Part shown: in pieces, positions 28,711 to 37,313 of the stretch
Layout: every line of letters begins with the position of its first letter
Numbering within the stretch: the stretch's first letter is position 1
Assembly (NCBI GenBank): GCA_003552525.1
Contig: PUNF01000216.1
Coordinates: forward strand, 1-37,313
Direction: 5' to 3'
Source: Clostridia bacterium
GTDB lineage: Bacteria > Bacillota > Sulfobacillia > SLMV01
DNA: 37,313 nt
Notes under the pieces: generated by a model
Seen by the model: only the letters and a program-made list of their open reading frames with translations
Told to the model about the DNA's origin: nothing
The model's database searches: none
Made by a program: the position numbers and the translations under genes

Positions 28711-30017
28711 GTGCTACGACCCCTCGCGAGATTGCCCTCAGGGTGCTATTGCGTGTCGAGGAAGGTGCCTGGACCACCGAGGTATTGCAGGCTACCCTAG
28801 AAGATGGGAGACTGGATGCCCGCGGACGCGCCCTGGCGACCGCGCTCACCTCGGGCACCATCCGCCGGAGGTTACAGCTCGACCACGTCATCTCGCAGTT
28901 TAGCAAAACGCCCATCGAAAAGATGGATCGAGAGGTGCGCAACGTCCTCCGGCTCGGCGTCTATCAAATCATGCATACCCGGATACCCGGTTACGCGGCG
29001 TGCAACAGCGCCGTGGAGTTGATCCGTCGAACGCCCAAGGCACATGCCAGTGGCTTCATTAATGGTATCCTCCGGAGTGTCCTGCGCGGCCTCGATTCGG
29101 TGGAGTACCCGGATCCCGACGAGGATCCGGTTGGTTGGATTTCCGTCACCGAGAGCCATCCCCGATGGATGGTGCGCTGGTGGATGGAGCAACGGGGTTT
29201 TGCCGATACCCTGGCCTGGTGTCGGGCGAACAACCGATCTCCAGACGCCGTGATTCGGATCAACCGACTCGCCGCCGACCCCGCGGTCTTCGAGGACAAT
29301 ACATTCGTCCCCTGTCGCTATGCCCCCGATGGTCGTATCTACCGGGGAGAAGGCAATCCTGCCCGCACGACGGCTTACGCCGAGGGCATGTGTTCGGTGC
29401 AGTCTGAGGCCGCGCAATTGTTGACGCGTGCCGTGATCCCCGCGCCGGGGTGGGATATCCTCGACGGTTGCGCCGGCCGTGGAGGGAAGACCACCTACCT
29501 CGCGGAGCTGTCCGGCGACGAGGCGAACATCGTGGCCGTGGATACGCACGAGGAGAAACTCTCCATGCTGATGAGACACTGCGAGAGGCTCGGGCTCCAA
29601 AGCATTCGGACCCGCTCCGGCGATCTGCGTGCGCTGCCCGCCCCGCAAGCGGCGATGGACCTGGTGCTCCTCGATGTTCCTTGCTCGGGAATGGGGATCA
29701 TCGGGCGGGAACCCGAGGCACGCTGGCACAAGACCCCGGGGATGCTTCGCACCCTCCCGAAGCTGCAGCGCCAACTCCTGTGGGCGGGGGCCCGATGGGT
29801 CCGCCCGGGCGGCTTCCTGGTTTACGCAACGTGTTCCATCGCTCCGGAGGAGAATGGGGCGGTCGTGGAAGCGTTCTTGCGCGCGCATGCGAACTTTCGC
29901 CCCGGGCATCTCGACGAGGAGTTGCCGGGTAGATACCGAAATACCATGCAACTCCTACCCCATGTGCATGGAATGGACGGATCCTATGCCGCCGTATTGA
30001 GGAGGGAGCATCTGTGA
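28707..30017 (+). CDS. rsmB: 16S rRNA (cytosine-967-C5)-methyltransferase RsmB; 5' end proposed at CTG 28707 (GTG 28743 is the first conventional start in frame)
   Basis: NusB-like N-terminus REIALRVLLRVEEGAWT; ILDGCAGRGGKTTYLAEL; VLLDVPCSGMGIIGREPEARW; YATCSIAPEENGAVVEAFL. Confidence 0.9.
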   Translation: MSATTPREIALRVLLRVEEGAWTTEVLQATLEDGRLDARGRALATALTSGTIRRRLQLDHVISQFSKTPIEKMDREVRNVLRLGVYQIMHTRIPGYAACNSAVELIRRTPKAHASGFINGILRSVLRGLDSVEYPDPDEDPVGWISVTESHPRWMVRWWMEQRGFADTLAWCRANNRSPDAVIRINRLAADPAVFEDNTFVPCRYAPDGRIYRGEGNPARTTAYAEGMCSVQSEAAQLLTRAVIPAPGWDILDGCAGRGGKTTYLAELSGDEANIVAVDTHEEKLSMLMRHCERLGLQSIRTRSGDLRALPAPQAAMDLVLLDVPCSGMGIIGREPEARWHKTPGMLRTLPKLQRQLLWAGARWVRPGGFLVYATCSIAPEENGAVVEAFLRAHANFRPGHLDEELPGRYRNTMQLLPHVHGMDGSYAAVLRREHL

Positions 30018-31057
30018 GTCGAGAATCACTTTTGGGCTATCGTCTCGAGGATCTCGAACAGGTTGCCCGGGACAACGGCTTATCCGCCTTTCGAGGTCGG
30101 CAGATCGCCCGCTGGATATACCTGCGTCGGGCCAGTGATTTTGGCGAGATGACCGATCTTCCGGGGGCCGCGAGGGAGGAACTGGCCCTTCGATACACGA
30201 TTACCGGGGCCCAGGTACGCGGTCACTGGACGGGCTCGGGTGGGGCCGCCGAGAAGTACCTCGTCGGTTTTCCCGACGGCGCTGCAGTGGAGACCGTCCT
30301 CATGCGTTACCGGCACGGCGACACGCTTTGCCTATCCACGCAGGTGGGCTGCGCCTACGGGTGCCCCTTCTGTGCCTCGGGAGCCGATGGATTGGTGCGC
30401 GATCTCTCCGTGGAGGAAATCCTCGCCCAGTGGTATCTCGTGCAGCGCAGCCTCGATCCCCTCGGGGATCGGGTGTCGCGACTCGTTTACATGGGTAGTG
30501 GCGAACCCCTGGCCAACTATGATGCCGTGGTCCGCTCGTTACGACTTTTCAACAGTGCGGAGGGTCCCGCCATCGGGTCCCGCCGCATGACGTTATCGAC
30601 GGTCGGTGTCGTGCCGGGCATACGTGCGCTCGCAGAGGAAAGTATGCAGGTGACGCTCGCGATCTCCCTGCACGCGCCAAACGATTACCTGCGTAGCCAG
30701 ATCGTCCCGATCAATCGTCGCTATCCTCTGGGGCAACTGCTCTCCGCCGCTCGCCATTATGCGAATCGGACCGGGCGGAGGGTCAGCTTCGAATATGCTA
30801 TGATTAGGGGCATCAATGATCACCCCGACCTTGCGCGGGAACTGGCGATTCTGCTGGAGGACACACCCTGTCACGTGAACCTGATCCGGTTCAATCCGGT
30901 GCAAAGCAGTTCCTGGGAGGGATCTGACGATCGCAGTATCGAACAGTTCAGGGACGTTTTGTCCCTTTCGGGGATCGCGGTAACGGTTCGTCGATCCATT
31001 GGGGATGATATCGAGGGTGCCTGTGGGCAACTCCGCAGGCGATTCGGGGAGGACTAA
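30014..31057 (+). CDS. rlmN: 23S rRNA (adenine-2503-C2)-methyltransferase RlmN
   Basis: Radical SAM CAYGCPFC, LCLSTQVGC, C-terminal catalytic Cys GDDIEGACGQL. Confidence 0.95.
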   Translation: MSRESLLGYRLEDLEQVARDNGLSAFRGRQIARWIYLRRASDFGEMTDLPGAAREELALRYTITGAQVRGHWTGSGGAAEKYLVGFPDGAAVETVLMRYRHGDTLCLSTQVGCAYGCPFCASGADGLVRDLSVEEILAQWYLVQRSLDPLGDRVSRLVYMGSGEPLANYDAVVRSLRLFNSAEGPAIGSRRMTLSTVGVVPGIRALAEESMQVTLAISLHAPNDYLRSQIVPINRRYPLGQLLSAARHYANRTGRRVSFEYAMIRGINDHPDLARELAILLEDTPCHVNLIRFNPVQSSSWEGSDDRSIEQFRDVLSLSGIAVTVRRSIGDDIEGACGQLRRRFGED

Positions 31058-31058
31058 A

Positions 31059-31826
31059 GTGCAAACTTTCGGTGCGTGTGTCGGCGCTTGGGGGGCGACT
31101 GCTCCGGGCCAATCCAGACGAGCGAACGAGGACAGCTACCTGTGCGAATGTGCGGCGGGGAACCGAACTGTTCTGTTGGCCGCGGTGGCCGACGGCATGG
31201 GTGGACATCTCGCCGGCGAGGTTGCCAGTCGGATGGCCCTGGACGCATTGTTGGAGCACCTGGGGCCTTTTCACGATGATGGAAATGGTCTCGATATCGG
31301 AGCAGTCTTATATGCGGCCACCGAGCATGCGAATCGCAGCGTGCTTCGAGCAGCCAATTCCCGTGACGAATGGACAGGCATGGGGACGACCCTGACGGCC
31401 GTGATTGCAGAGGGATTGTGCTTTAGTGTCTGCCACGTGGGGGATAGTCGGGCGTACTGGTATTCCCGCCACTTCTCCGACCTCGTCGTCTTGACGCGTG
31501 ATCACAGCCTGGCGGAAGAATCTCTCGGAGAGGATACTCCGACACCGAGCGCAGTGCTCACGCGCGCCTTGGGTGTGGCCGAGGGTATCGATATTGATCA
31601 CGCACATGGCATGGCGAAATGCGGTGATCGGTTACTCCTTTGTACGGACGGAATCAGCCGCGTTTTGAACCGCTCGGATATCCTACAGATGATGGAATCT
31701 GTCCCGGCGGAAGAGCTTCCCGATGCATTGGTAAGGCTGGCGCAGGATCGGGACTCCAGCGATGATGCAACGGCCGTTCTCGTCACATGGTCGTGTCCGG
31801 AGGAGGAGAACGTCGGTGATCGGTAG
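31059..31826 (+). CDS. prpC: PP2C-family Ser/Thr phosphatase (PrpC/Stp type; GTG start)
   Basis: RRANEDSYL, AAVADGMGGHLAGEVAS, VGDSRAYWY, TDGISRVL, DSSDDATAVLV; adjacent to the PASTA kinase gene. Confidence 0.92.
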   Translation: MQTFGACVGAWGATAPGQSRRANEDSYLCECAAGNRTVLLAAVADGMGGHLAGEVASRMALDALLEHLGPFHDDGNGLDIGAVLYAATEHANRSVLRAANSRDEWTGMGTTLTAVIAEGLCFSVCHVGDSRAYWYSRHFSDLVVLTRDHSLAEESLGEDTPTPSAVLTRALGVAEGIDIDHAHGMAKCGDRLLLCTDGISRVLNRSDILQMMESVPAEELPDALVRLAQDRDSSDDATAVLVTWSCPEEENVGDR

Positions 31827-33912
31827 GATACTTGGAGATCGTTACGAAATCGTAGAACGCCTTGGCTCGGGTGGCATGTCCGTCGTGTATAGGGCCCGCT
31901 GCTGTTATCTGCACCGCGATGTCGCCGTGAAGGTATTGCACGGACAGCTCGCGCAGGATGCCCAGTTCCTGCAACATTTCCGCAAGGAGGCCTGGGCAGC
32001 CGCTCGCCTCAGTCATCCAAACATCGTGGGCATCTATGATGTGGGTGAGGAGCCCGCCGAAGACCTCTATTACATCGTCATGGAGCACGTGCCCGGACCG
32101 AGTCTTGCGAGCGTATTGGCCGAAGAAGGCCCCCTGCCCATCGAACGGTCGGTCGGCATCGCGATAGAAATCCTTAAAGGGCTTAACTTCGCCCATCGAA
32201 AAGGCGTTGTGCACCGTGACATCAAACCCGACAATGTCATTATTGATGATTCGGGCCGAGTCAAGGTCACGGACTTTGGGATCGCGCGCGCCGCTGATAC
32301 CGGAACGATCGTGGCGGGAGGATCCATCCTCGGATCAGCGCGGTACATGGCCCCGGAGCAGGCGCGGGGCGGCTATACCGATGCCCGCGCGGATGTATAC
32401 AGTGTCGGCGTTGTCCTATACGAGATGCTGACGGGAGAGGTCCCCTTCGATGGAGAGGGTCCAGTGGAGATTGCGATGGCGCATGCGCAGCGCGCGCTGC
32501 CCGATCCGCGTTCCATCAACGGGGATATCTCGGATGATCTTGCGTATGTAGTCGCAAAGGCCCTGGAAAAAGAGCCGGGCCGACGCTATTCGACCGCGGA
32601 AATCATGGGACGTGACCTGGTGTCGGTCGCGCGCGGCGAGCCCGTGCGAAGGGGTCGCGCCCGACGTGACGATAGAACCCGTATGATCGATGACCCCGAC
32701 ATTCCCGAGGAATTTGCCGTCGCAGCGGTTGGGCAAGGGGGAGATCGTGGCGGAGAAGACAATTCTTCGGATATGAACGATCTGGATGATCGCCATGATC
32801 CGGAGGAACGAGGCGGTCCGTCGGCCGCAATCATCGTCCTCGTGGTGATGGCCCTCGCAGCAATGGGCATCGTCGGATACGCGGGATATCTCGTCCTGGA
32901 TTGGCTGACCGTGCCCGAGGTGGAAGTACCCCCGGTGGCCGGGGAGCGGCTCACCACCGCGGAGGCCATCCTTGAAGAACATGGGCTGCGAGCGGAGGTG
33001 GTTGCGTCGCGCCACGACGACGAAATCCCGGCAAATTACGTGATCGAGCAGGACCCGATAGCGGAGCGATCCGTTCGGCGCGGACACACCGTGTTATTGA
33101 CCGTGAGCGAAGGACCGGAGTGGGTCGAGGGGGGTGTGCCCGATGTCGCGGACCTGACCCGCCAGGAGGCGGAAGTCGTGCTGGGAAATGTCGGCCTAAA
33201 GGCGTCGATCACCGAGCGTCATCATGACGATGTTCCCCGTGGATACGTGATCGACCAGGTACCCGAGCCGGGTGACAGGGTACAGCGTGGTAACGAAATC
33301 GCCCTGGATGTGAGCCTGGGACCGGAGCCGCGCCCGTTCGAACTCGGGGGATTCATCGGTAAGAGGGAGTCGCGGGTGATTTCGGAGCTGGCATCGGCGG
33401 AGTTGGAGTTCGAGATCGTGCGGGAATCCGCCGATTTCCCCGAGGGTATCGTGACGGCACAGGACCCGGCCCCGGGACGGGAAGTCAAGCCGGGTGATAC
33501 GGTGACCTTGGTCGTCAGTGCGGGGAACGAACGCGAACCGCGTGAAGAAGTGATTTCCATCGAGGTGCCATCGGACGGGCAAGTCCACGACATTCGTATA
33601 GAGTTGTTTGATGAATATAGTCAACGAGTCGCCTATCGTGATCGACTAGAGGCCGGGACGTCTGTCGACGTGACCATTTACTGGTACGGTGTCGGCGCGA
33701 GGGCTTTCGTTTACAGCGGGAACACACTATTACAATCTGCCATCTTTGAAGACGATGACGAGGAGGATGCGGAACCGGGGTCACCCGAAGTGGACGAGGA
33801 TGATGATCCGGATGCGCCGGGAGACGATTCGCCCGATGATCCCGACGAGGAGGAGCCCCCCGGTGATCCGGATGATGACACGGAAGAGGACGAAGACGAG
33901 GAGTCGCCCTAG
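31816..33912 (+). CDS. prkC: PASTA-domain Ser/Thr protein kinase with acidic C-terminal tail (GTG start)
   Basis: Kinase motifs HRDIKPDNVII and DFGIARA; TM segment AAIIVLVVMALAAMGIVGYAGYLVL; three PASTA-like repeats; acidic tail. Confidence 0.93.
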   Translation: MIGRILGDRYEIVERLGSGGMSVVYRARCCYLHRDVAVKVLHGQLAQDAQFLQHFRKEAWAAARLSHPNIVGIYDVGEEPAEDLYYIVMEHVPGPSLASVLAEEGPLPIERSVGIAIEILKGLNFAHRKGVVHRDIKPDNVIIDDSGRVKVTDFGIARAADTGTIVAGGSILGSARYMAPEQARGGYTDARADVYSVGVVLYEMLTGEVPFDGEGPVEIAMAHAQRALPDPRSINGDISDDLAYVVAKALEKEPGRRYSTAEIMGRDLVSVARGEPVRRGRARRDDRTRMIDDPDIPEEFAVAAVGQGGDRGGEDNSSDMNDLDDRHDPEERGGPSAAIIVLVVMALAAMGIVGYAGYLVLDWLTVPEVEVPPVAGERLTTAEAILEEHGLRAEVVASRHDDEIPANYVIEQDPIAERSVRRGHTVLLTVSEGPEWVEGGVPDVADLTRQEAEVVLGNVGLKASITERHHDDVPRGYVIDQVPEPGDRVQRGNEIALDVSLGPEPRPFELGGFIGKRESRVISELASAELEFEIVRESADFPEGIVTAQDPAPGREVKPGDTVTLVVSAGNEREPREEVISIEVPSDGQVHDIRIELFDEYSQRVAYRDRLEAGTSVDVTIYWYGVGARAFVYSGNTLLQSAIFEDDDEEDAEPGSPEVDEDDDPDAPGDDSPDDPDEEEPPGDPDDDTEEDEDEESP

Positions 33913-33937
33913 GGGCGGAAGGAGTGGGGTTTTGACG

Positions 33938-34615
33938 ATGTGTCTGTCGGATGCCTGGGCGAAGTCGGGGGAGATCCTGGTAGCACCCTCCATGCTATCT
34001 GCCGATCCGCTTCATATCGGTGCGGATGCGTGTGTTGCCGTCGAGGCGGGCGCGGATTGCCTACACATCGATGTGATGGACGGCCACTTCGTTCCCAATC
34101 TCGGGTACACACCCGCCCAGGTGGCTGCCCTTAAGGCCGCAGTCGACATTCCCCTGGAAGTACACCTCATGGTTGCACATCCCGAGAGATTCATCCCCGC
34201 CTTCGCAGAGGCGGGAGCGGACATGATCGTCTTTCACCGGGAAGCGACGCCCCATGCTCACCGCTTGCTAGACGACATCCGGGGACGCGGTCTGCTGTCC
34301 GGAGTCGCGGTGGCGCCCACTACTTCCCTGGAAGAGGTTCCCTATTTGCTCGACGTATTGGACCTGGTGCTCATCATGGGAGTGGATCCGGGTTTTTCGG
34401 GCGGTTCCTTCGTCCCGTCTACCCCGGAGAAGGTCGCGCGGGCGACGGATCTGGTGCGAGGATCGCGTGCGCGTGTCGGTGTAGACGGCGGTGTGAGCGC
34501 GACTACCGCGGCGGGGCTAAGGGATGCCGGTGCTTCTTTCCTGGTATCGGGTTCGCACTTCTTCGGTGCGGCTGACAAGGCGCAAGCCATCGCAGAGTTG
34601 AAGGCACTCGAGTAA
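33938..34615 (+). CDS. rpe: Ribulose-phosphate 3-epimerase (TTG 33932 is an alternative start)
   Basis: VAPSMLSADPLHIG, HIDVMDGHFVPNLG, VHLMVAHPERF, MGVDPGFSGGSFVPST, VGVDGGVS. Confidence 0.95.
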   Translation: MCLSDAWAKSGEILVAPSMLSADPLHIGADACVAVEAGADCLHIDVMDGHFVPNLGYTPAQVAALKAAVDIPLEVHLMVAHPERFIPAFAEAGADMIVFHREATPHAHRLLDDIRGRGLLSGVAVAPTTSLEEVPYLLDVLDLVLIMGVDPGFSGGSFVPSTPEKVARATDLVRGSRARVGVDGGVSATTAAGLRDAGASFLVSGSHFFGAADKAQAIAELKALE

Positions 34616-34650
34616 TGGGTCGCCCGGGATGCCCGCGCGCATAACGATAT

Positions 34651-34680
34651 GGCCGGCACCCGGTTGTGAGGGCGCCGGCC
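34651..34680. terminator. GC-rich hairpin between convergent rpe and rpmB
   Basis: GGCCGGC (34651-34657) / GCCGGCC (34674-34680), extendable by CC/GG past an A.C mismatch; no clear U-tract. Confidence 0.45.
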
Positions 34681-34705
34681 AGCTACAGCATTCGTACGGC
34701 GTGGA

Positions 34706-34897
34706 CTAGATCGCCTTGGTAACCTTGCCCGAGCGGAGGCAGCGCGTGCAAACGTTCATTCGAACGTTCCGCCCATCTTGTGCGACACGAATCTTTTGCA
34801 CGTTAGGCTTGAAGGTCCGCTTGGTATGGTTGACGGCGTGACTCACCGTGTGTCCACTAACCCGCCCTTTTCCACAAACATCACAGCGCTTGGCCAT
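34706..34897 (-). CDS. rpmB: 50S ribosomal protein L28
   Basis: MAKRCDVCGKGRVSGHTVSHAVNHTKRTFKPNVQKIRV...CTRCLRSGKV. Confidence 0.96.
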   Translation of the reverse strand: MAKRCDVCGKGRVSGHTVSHAVNHTKRTFKPNVQKIRVAQDGRNVRMNVCTRCLRSGKVTKAI

Positions 34898-35073
34898 GTT
34901 CTACTCCTCCAGCCGTTGAAGTTTTATGCTCTTTGCGCTAGCTTAACTATCGGTATTGTATCAGCGCGGGGATCACGCGTCGAGCGTGGACCTCATTTTC
35001 CTGGTCTTGCGTGTGACCGTGTTCAACCCTGTCACGGTGGTGGGCGGTGCCCCTCCACGCCACGGGAGGCGAG

Positions 35074-35448
35074 ATGATGACGAGACATATCGATACGCGC
35101 GACGGGCGCATTACGCTCACCGATCGGGTACTCCAGGATCTCGCCGGGATCGCCACGACCGAGTGCTATGGTGTAGCAGGAATGGCGGCCAAGAACATAC
35201 AGGATGGCATTTCGGCAATACTGGGACAGGAAAGCCTCGGTCGTGGAGTGGGCGTGACACACCTCGGGGAGGATGGCGCTTTGGAGATCACCGTCAACAT
35301 CGTCGTCGGGTACGGGGTAAATATCGGGCAGGTCGCCCGCAATATTCGCCAGAAGGTCCGCTACATGGTGACGCACTGTACCGGTCTGGCAGTTGCCCGC
35401 GTAAACGTGAACGTACAGGGAGTGAAGGTGACCGCTCTCGATGACTGA
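35074..35448 (+). CDS. Asp23/Gls24 family envelope stress response protein
   Basis: GRITLTDRVLQDLAGIATTECYGVAGMA; VGYGVNIGQVARNIRQKVRYMV; GGGAGGCGAG RBS; position upstream of the DAK2 gene. Confidence 0.92.
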   Translation: MMTRHIDTRDGRITLTDRVLQDLAGIATTECYGVAGMAAKNIQDGISAILGQESLGRGVGVTHLGEDGALEITVNIVVGYGVNIGQVARNIRQKVRYMVTHCTGLAVARVNVNVQGVKVTALDD

Positions 35449-37096
35449 TACCAGGATGTCCCGCGGGAAAGTTCTAACCGGCCCATCCTATTACGATATG
35501 CTCGTAGGCGCAATGGAGTATCTGCGCCAGAATCGGGACGAGGTCAATCGTCTCAATGTCTATCCCGTGCCCGACGGTGATACCGGCACCAACATGCTCT
35601 TGACCCTCGAATCGGCGATTAACCGGATGTCGGACCCGGCCGCTTCGCTGGGTACGCTCGTTTCCCAGTCATCCGTCGGGTCTTTGATGGGTGCACGCGG
35701 GAACTCGGGTGTCATTCTTTCGCAGCTATTCCGGGGCATGGCGGCCGGACTGGAGGACGCGGCAGCAGCTGATGCCCAAACGCTTACCCGCGCCTGCAAG
35801 TCGGGTGTTCGCGCGGCCTATAGCGCTGTGATGCGCCCGGTGGAGGGGACGATCCTCACCGTCGCCCGGGAGGCGGCCGATGCCGCGGATGCCGTGGCCC
35901 GTGACGGAGGAGACCTGGTCCAGGTGCTCACCCGGGCCTTGCACACGGCGAGAAGCACCCTGGACCGGACTCCCGAGATGCTGGATGTGCTACGGGAGGC
36001 CGGGGTCGTGGACGCGGGAGGACAGGGACTGGTGCACATCTTCGAGGGCGCCCTGGCTGCGCTCGGTGGCCCGTTGCCGCGCACGATGCCTTCCGCTGTC
36101 GGCGCTTCCGCCGTGCTGCGCGAGCAACCGCCCGTCGTGCTTGACTATCCCCACGACCTCGTGTTCCTGCTTGAGACAGAGGATCCGCTGGCTTCCGCCG
36201 CGGACACGTGGGATGGGTTCGGTGATAGCCTCGTCGTCGTGCGCGAAGGCTCCATGGTGAAGGTGCATATTCACACTGATCGCCCACTGGACGTCTTGGG
36301 CCTGGCCGCTGACATGGGGGTGCTCATGGAAGTGGAGATGCACAATATGTCGGCACAGGTGGCCGAAGCGCGCGCTCGGGAGGCGGAGGATCGGCCGGCT
36401 TTGGATGTGCCCGGTGGTTTCATCGGCGATACCGGGGCGTTGGCCGTCTTGCCAATAGCCATGGGATCGGGGGTCACCCAGGTCTTCGAAAGCCTGGGTG
36501 CTGCCGATGTCATTCGTGGTGGTGCCACCATGAACCCGAGCACGGAAGATATTCTCCACGCCATCGAAAGCACCGGCGCTGCGCGCGCCGTGTTGCTGCC
36601 CAATAACTCAAACTTGATCCTGGCATGCGAACAGGCACGTGATATGACCGATGTCCCCGTCGACGTGCTGCCGACTGTCAGCATCGCGCAGGGGCTTGCG
36701 GCGGCGCTCGCCGCGACAGCCCCCCGGGTGAGCATCTCGGCCACAATTGCCGCGATGCGAGAAGCCATTCAGAGGGTACGGTCAATCGAGGTGACCTATG
36801 CGGTCGATGATCGTGCCTTCGGGGGAATGCAGCTGCAGAGAGGGGATGCCATCGGGTTCGTGGATGGCGAGCTCTCGGCGGTAGGGACGTCTCCGAGCGA
36901 CGTGTTGCTAGAGATCCTCCGCTCCGTCGTACGGCCGGCAAACGATCGTTTGGCGGTGTTCATCGGTCGTGATGTGAACGCGGATGGACTCGAGGCTGTC
37001 GGCCGGGCGTTGTCACAGGAGATGCCCGATCTAGAGGTGGACTTCCTGCCCGGTGGGCAGGAACACTATAACTTCGTCGCCGCCGTGAATCCCTAA
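35441..37096 (+). CDS. fakA: DAK2 domain / YloV (FakA-like) protein
   Basis: NRLNVYPVPDGDTGTNMLLTLESA; GARGNSGVILSQLFRGMA; GGQGLVHIFEGAL; overlaps the asp23 gene. Confidence 0.92.
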   Translation: MTDTRMSRGKVLTGPSYYDMLVGAMEYLRQNRDEVNRLNVYPVPDGDTGTNMLLTLESAINRMSDPAASLGTLVSQSSVGSLMGARGNSGVILSQLFRGMAAGLEDAAAADAQTLTRACKSGVRAAYSAVMRPVEGTILTVAREAADAADAVARDGGDLVQVLTRALHTARSTLDRTPEMLDVLREAGVVDAGGQGLVHIFEGALAALGGPLPRTMPSAVGASAVLREQPPVVLDYPHDLVFLLETEDPLASAADTWDGFGDSLVVVREGSMVKVHIHTDRPLDVLGLAADMGVLMEVEMHNMSAQVAEARAREAEDRPALDVPGGFIGDTGALAVLPIAMGSGVTQVFESLGAADVIRGGATMNPSTEDILHAIESTGAARAVLLPNNSNLILACEQARDMTDVPVDVLPTVSIAQGLAAALAATAPRVSISATIAAMREAIQRVRSIEVTYAVDDRAFGGMQLQRGDAIGFVDGELSAVGTSPSDVLLEILRSVVRPANDRLAVFIGRDVNADGLEAVGRALSQEMPDLEVDFLPGGQEHYNFVAAVNP

Positions 37097-37098
37097 CC

Positions 37099-37313
37099 AT
37101 GTTGATGCTGCCCGGTGCGTCCATGCAGTCACCGACGACGGGGATTCGCGGCGTCGGCCCTGCCCGGGCCGCCGCCCTGTCTGCCCTCGGGGTAGAAAAC
37201 ACGGGGCAGGTACTCCTACACGCGCCCCTTCGCTATGAAGATTGGCGCCCGGTGTTCCCGATGCGCGCCGCGGTCCGCCGAGATGTGGCCGCTGTGGCGG
37301 GGAGGCTGGAGTC
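37099..37313 (+). CDS. recG: ATP-dependent DNA helicase RecG, N-terminal fragment (truncated by window end)
   Basis: My translation from ATG 37099: ...TGIRGVGPARAAALSALGVENTGQVLLHAPLRYEDWRPV, the RecG wedge start; follows yloV as in Bacillota. Confidence 0.82.
   Translation, partial: MLMLPGASMQSPTTGIRGVGPARAAALSALGVENTGQVLLHAPLRYEDWRPVFPMRAAVRRDVAAVAGRLE

Noticed and set aside
33689-33937. N-terminal extension of the rpe ORF
   Set aside because: It overlaps the PASTA kinase tail in another frame and is Arg/Met-rich; the real RPE starts near 33932-33938.
34616-34705. spoVM between rpe and rpmB
   Set aside because: spoVM is found here in B. subtilis, but no short ORF resembling the SpoVM peptide was visible.

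Overview
This is a 37.3 kb, high-GC bacterial chromosomal segment, almost fully coding and dominated by Bacillota-type housekeeping gene order. I read it as a deep-branching Bacillota; that is an inference from gene content (SepF, DivIVA, RemA, RqcH/NFACT, PrkC, Asp23). From left to right it contains: the YggS 3' end, sepF, yggT, divIVA, an Asp/Glu racemase, a YtcJ-like amidohydrolase, mgtE (-), lspA, an RluD-type pseudouridine synthase, a PyrR-attenuated pyrR-B-C-K-D-F-E operon, a convergent NFACT/RqcH gene (-), an opine-dehydrogenase-like gene overlapping a cobalamin-binding protein gene, dapF, an UbiB/AarF kinase, yicC, remA, rpoZ, coaBC, priA, a def-fmt fusion, a DUF116 gene, a YugP-type zinc peptidase, rsmB, rlmN, a PP2C phosphatase gene, a PASTA kinase gene, rpe, rpmB (-), asp23, a DAK2/YloV gene and the recG 5' end. 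I saw no CRISPR array, transposon, rRNA, tRNA or recognisable defence system. The least explained locus is the translationally coupled opine-dehydrogenase-like / B12-binding pair (15.2-18.0 kb), which has its own strong sigma-A-like promoter. Other points of interest are the Def-Fmt fusion, the PASTA kinase with a strongly acidic extracellular tail, the absence of gmk and rsgA from their usual positions with a perfect GC hairpin at the gmk position, a PyrR attenuator, a shared-arm convergent terminator, and a possible CTG start for rsmB. All family calls come from reading motifs, not from database searches.
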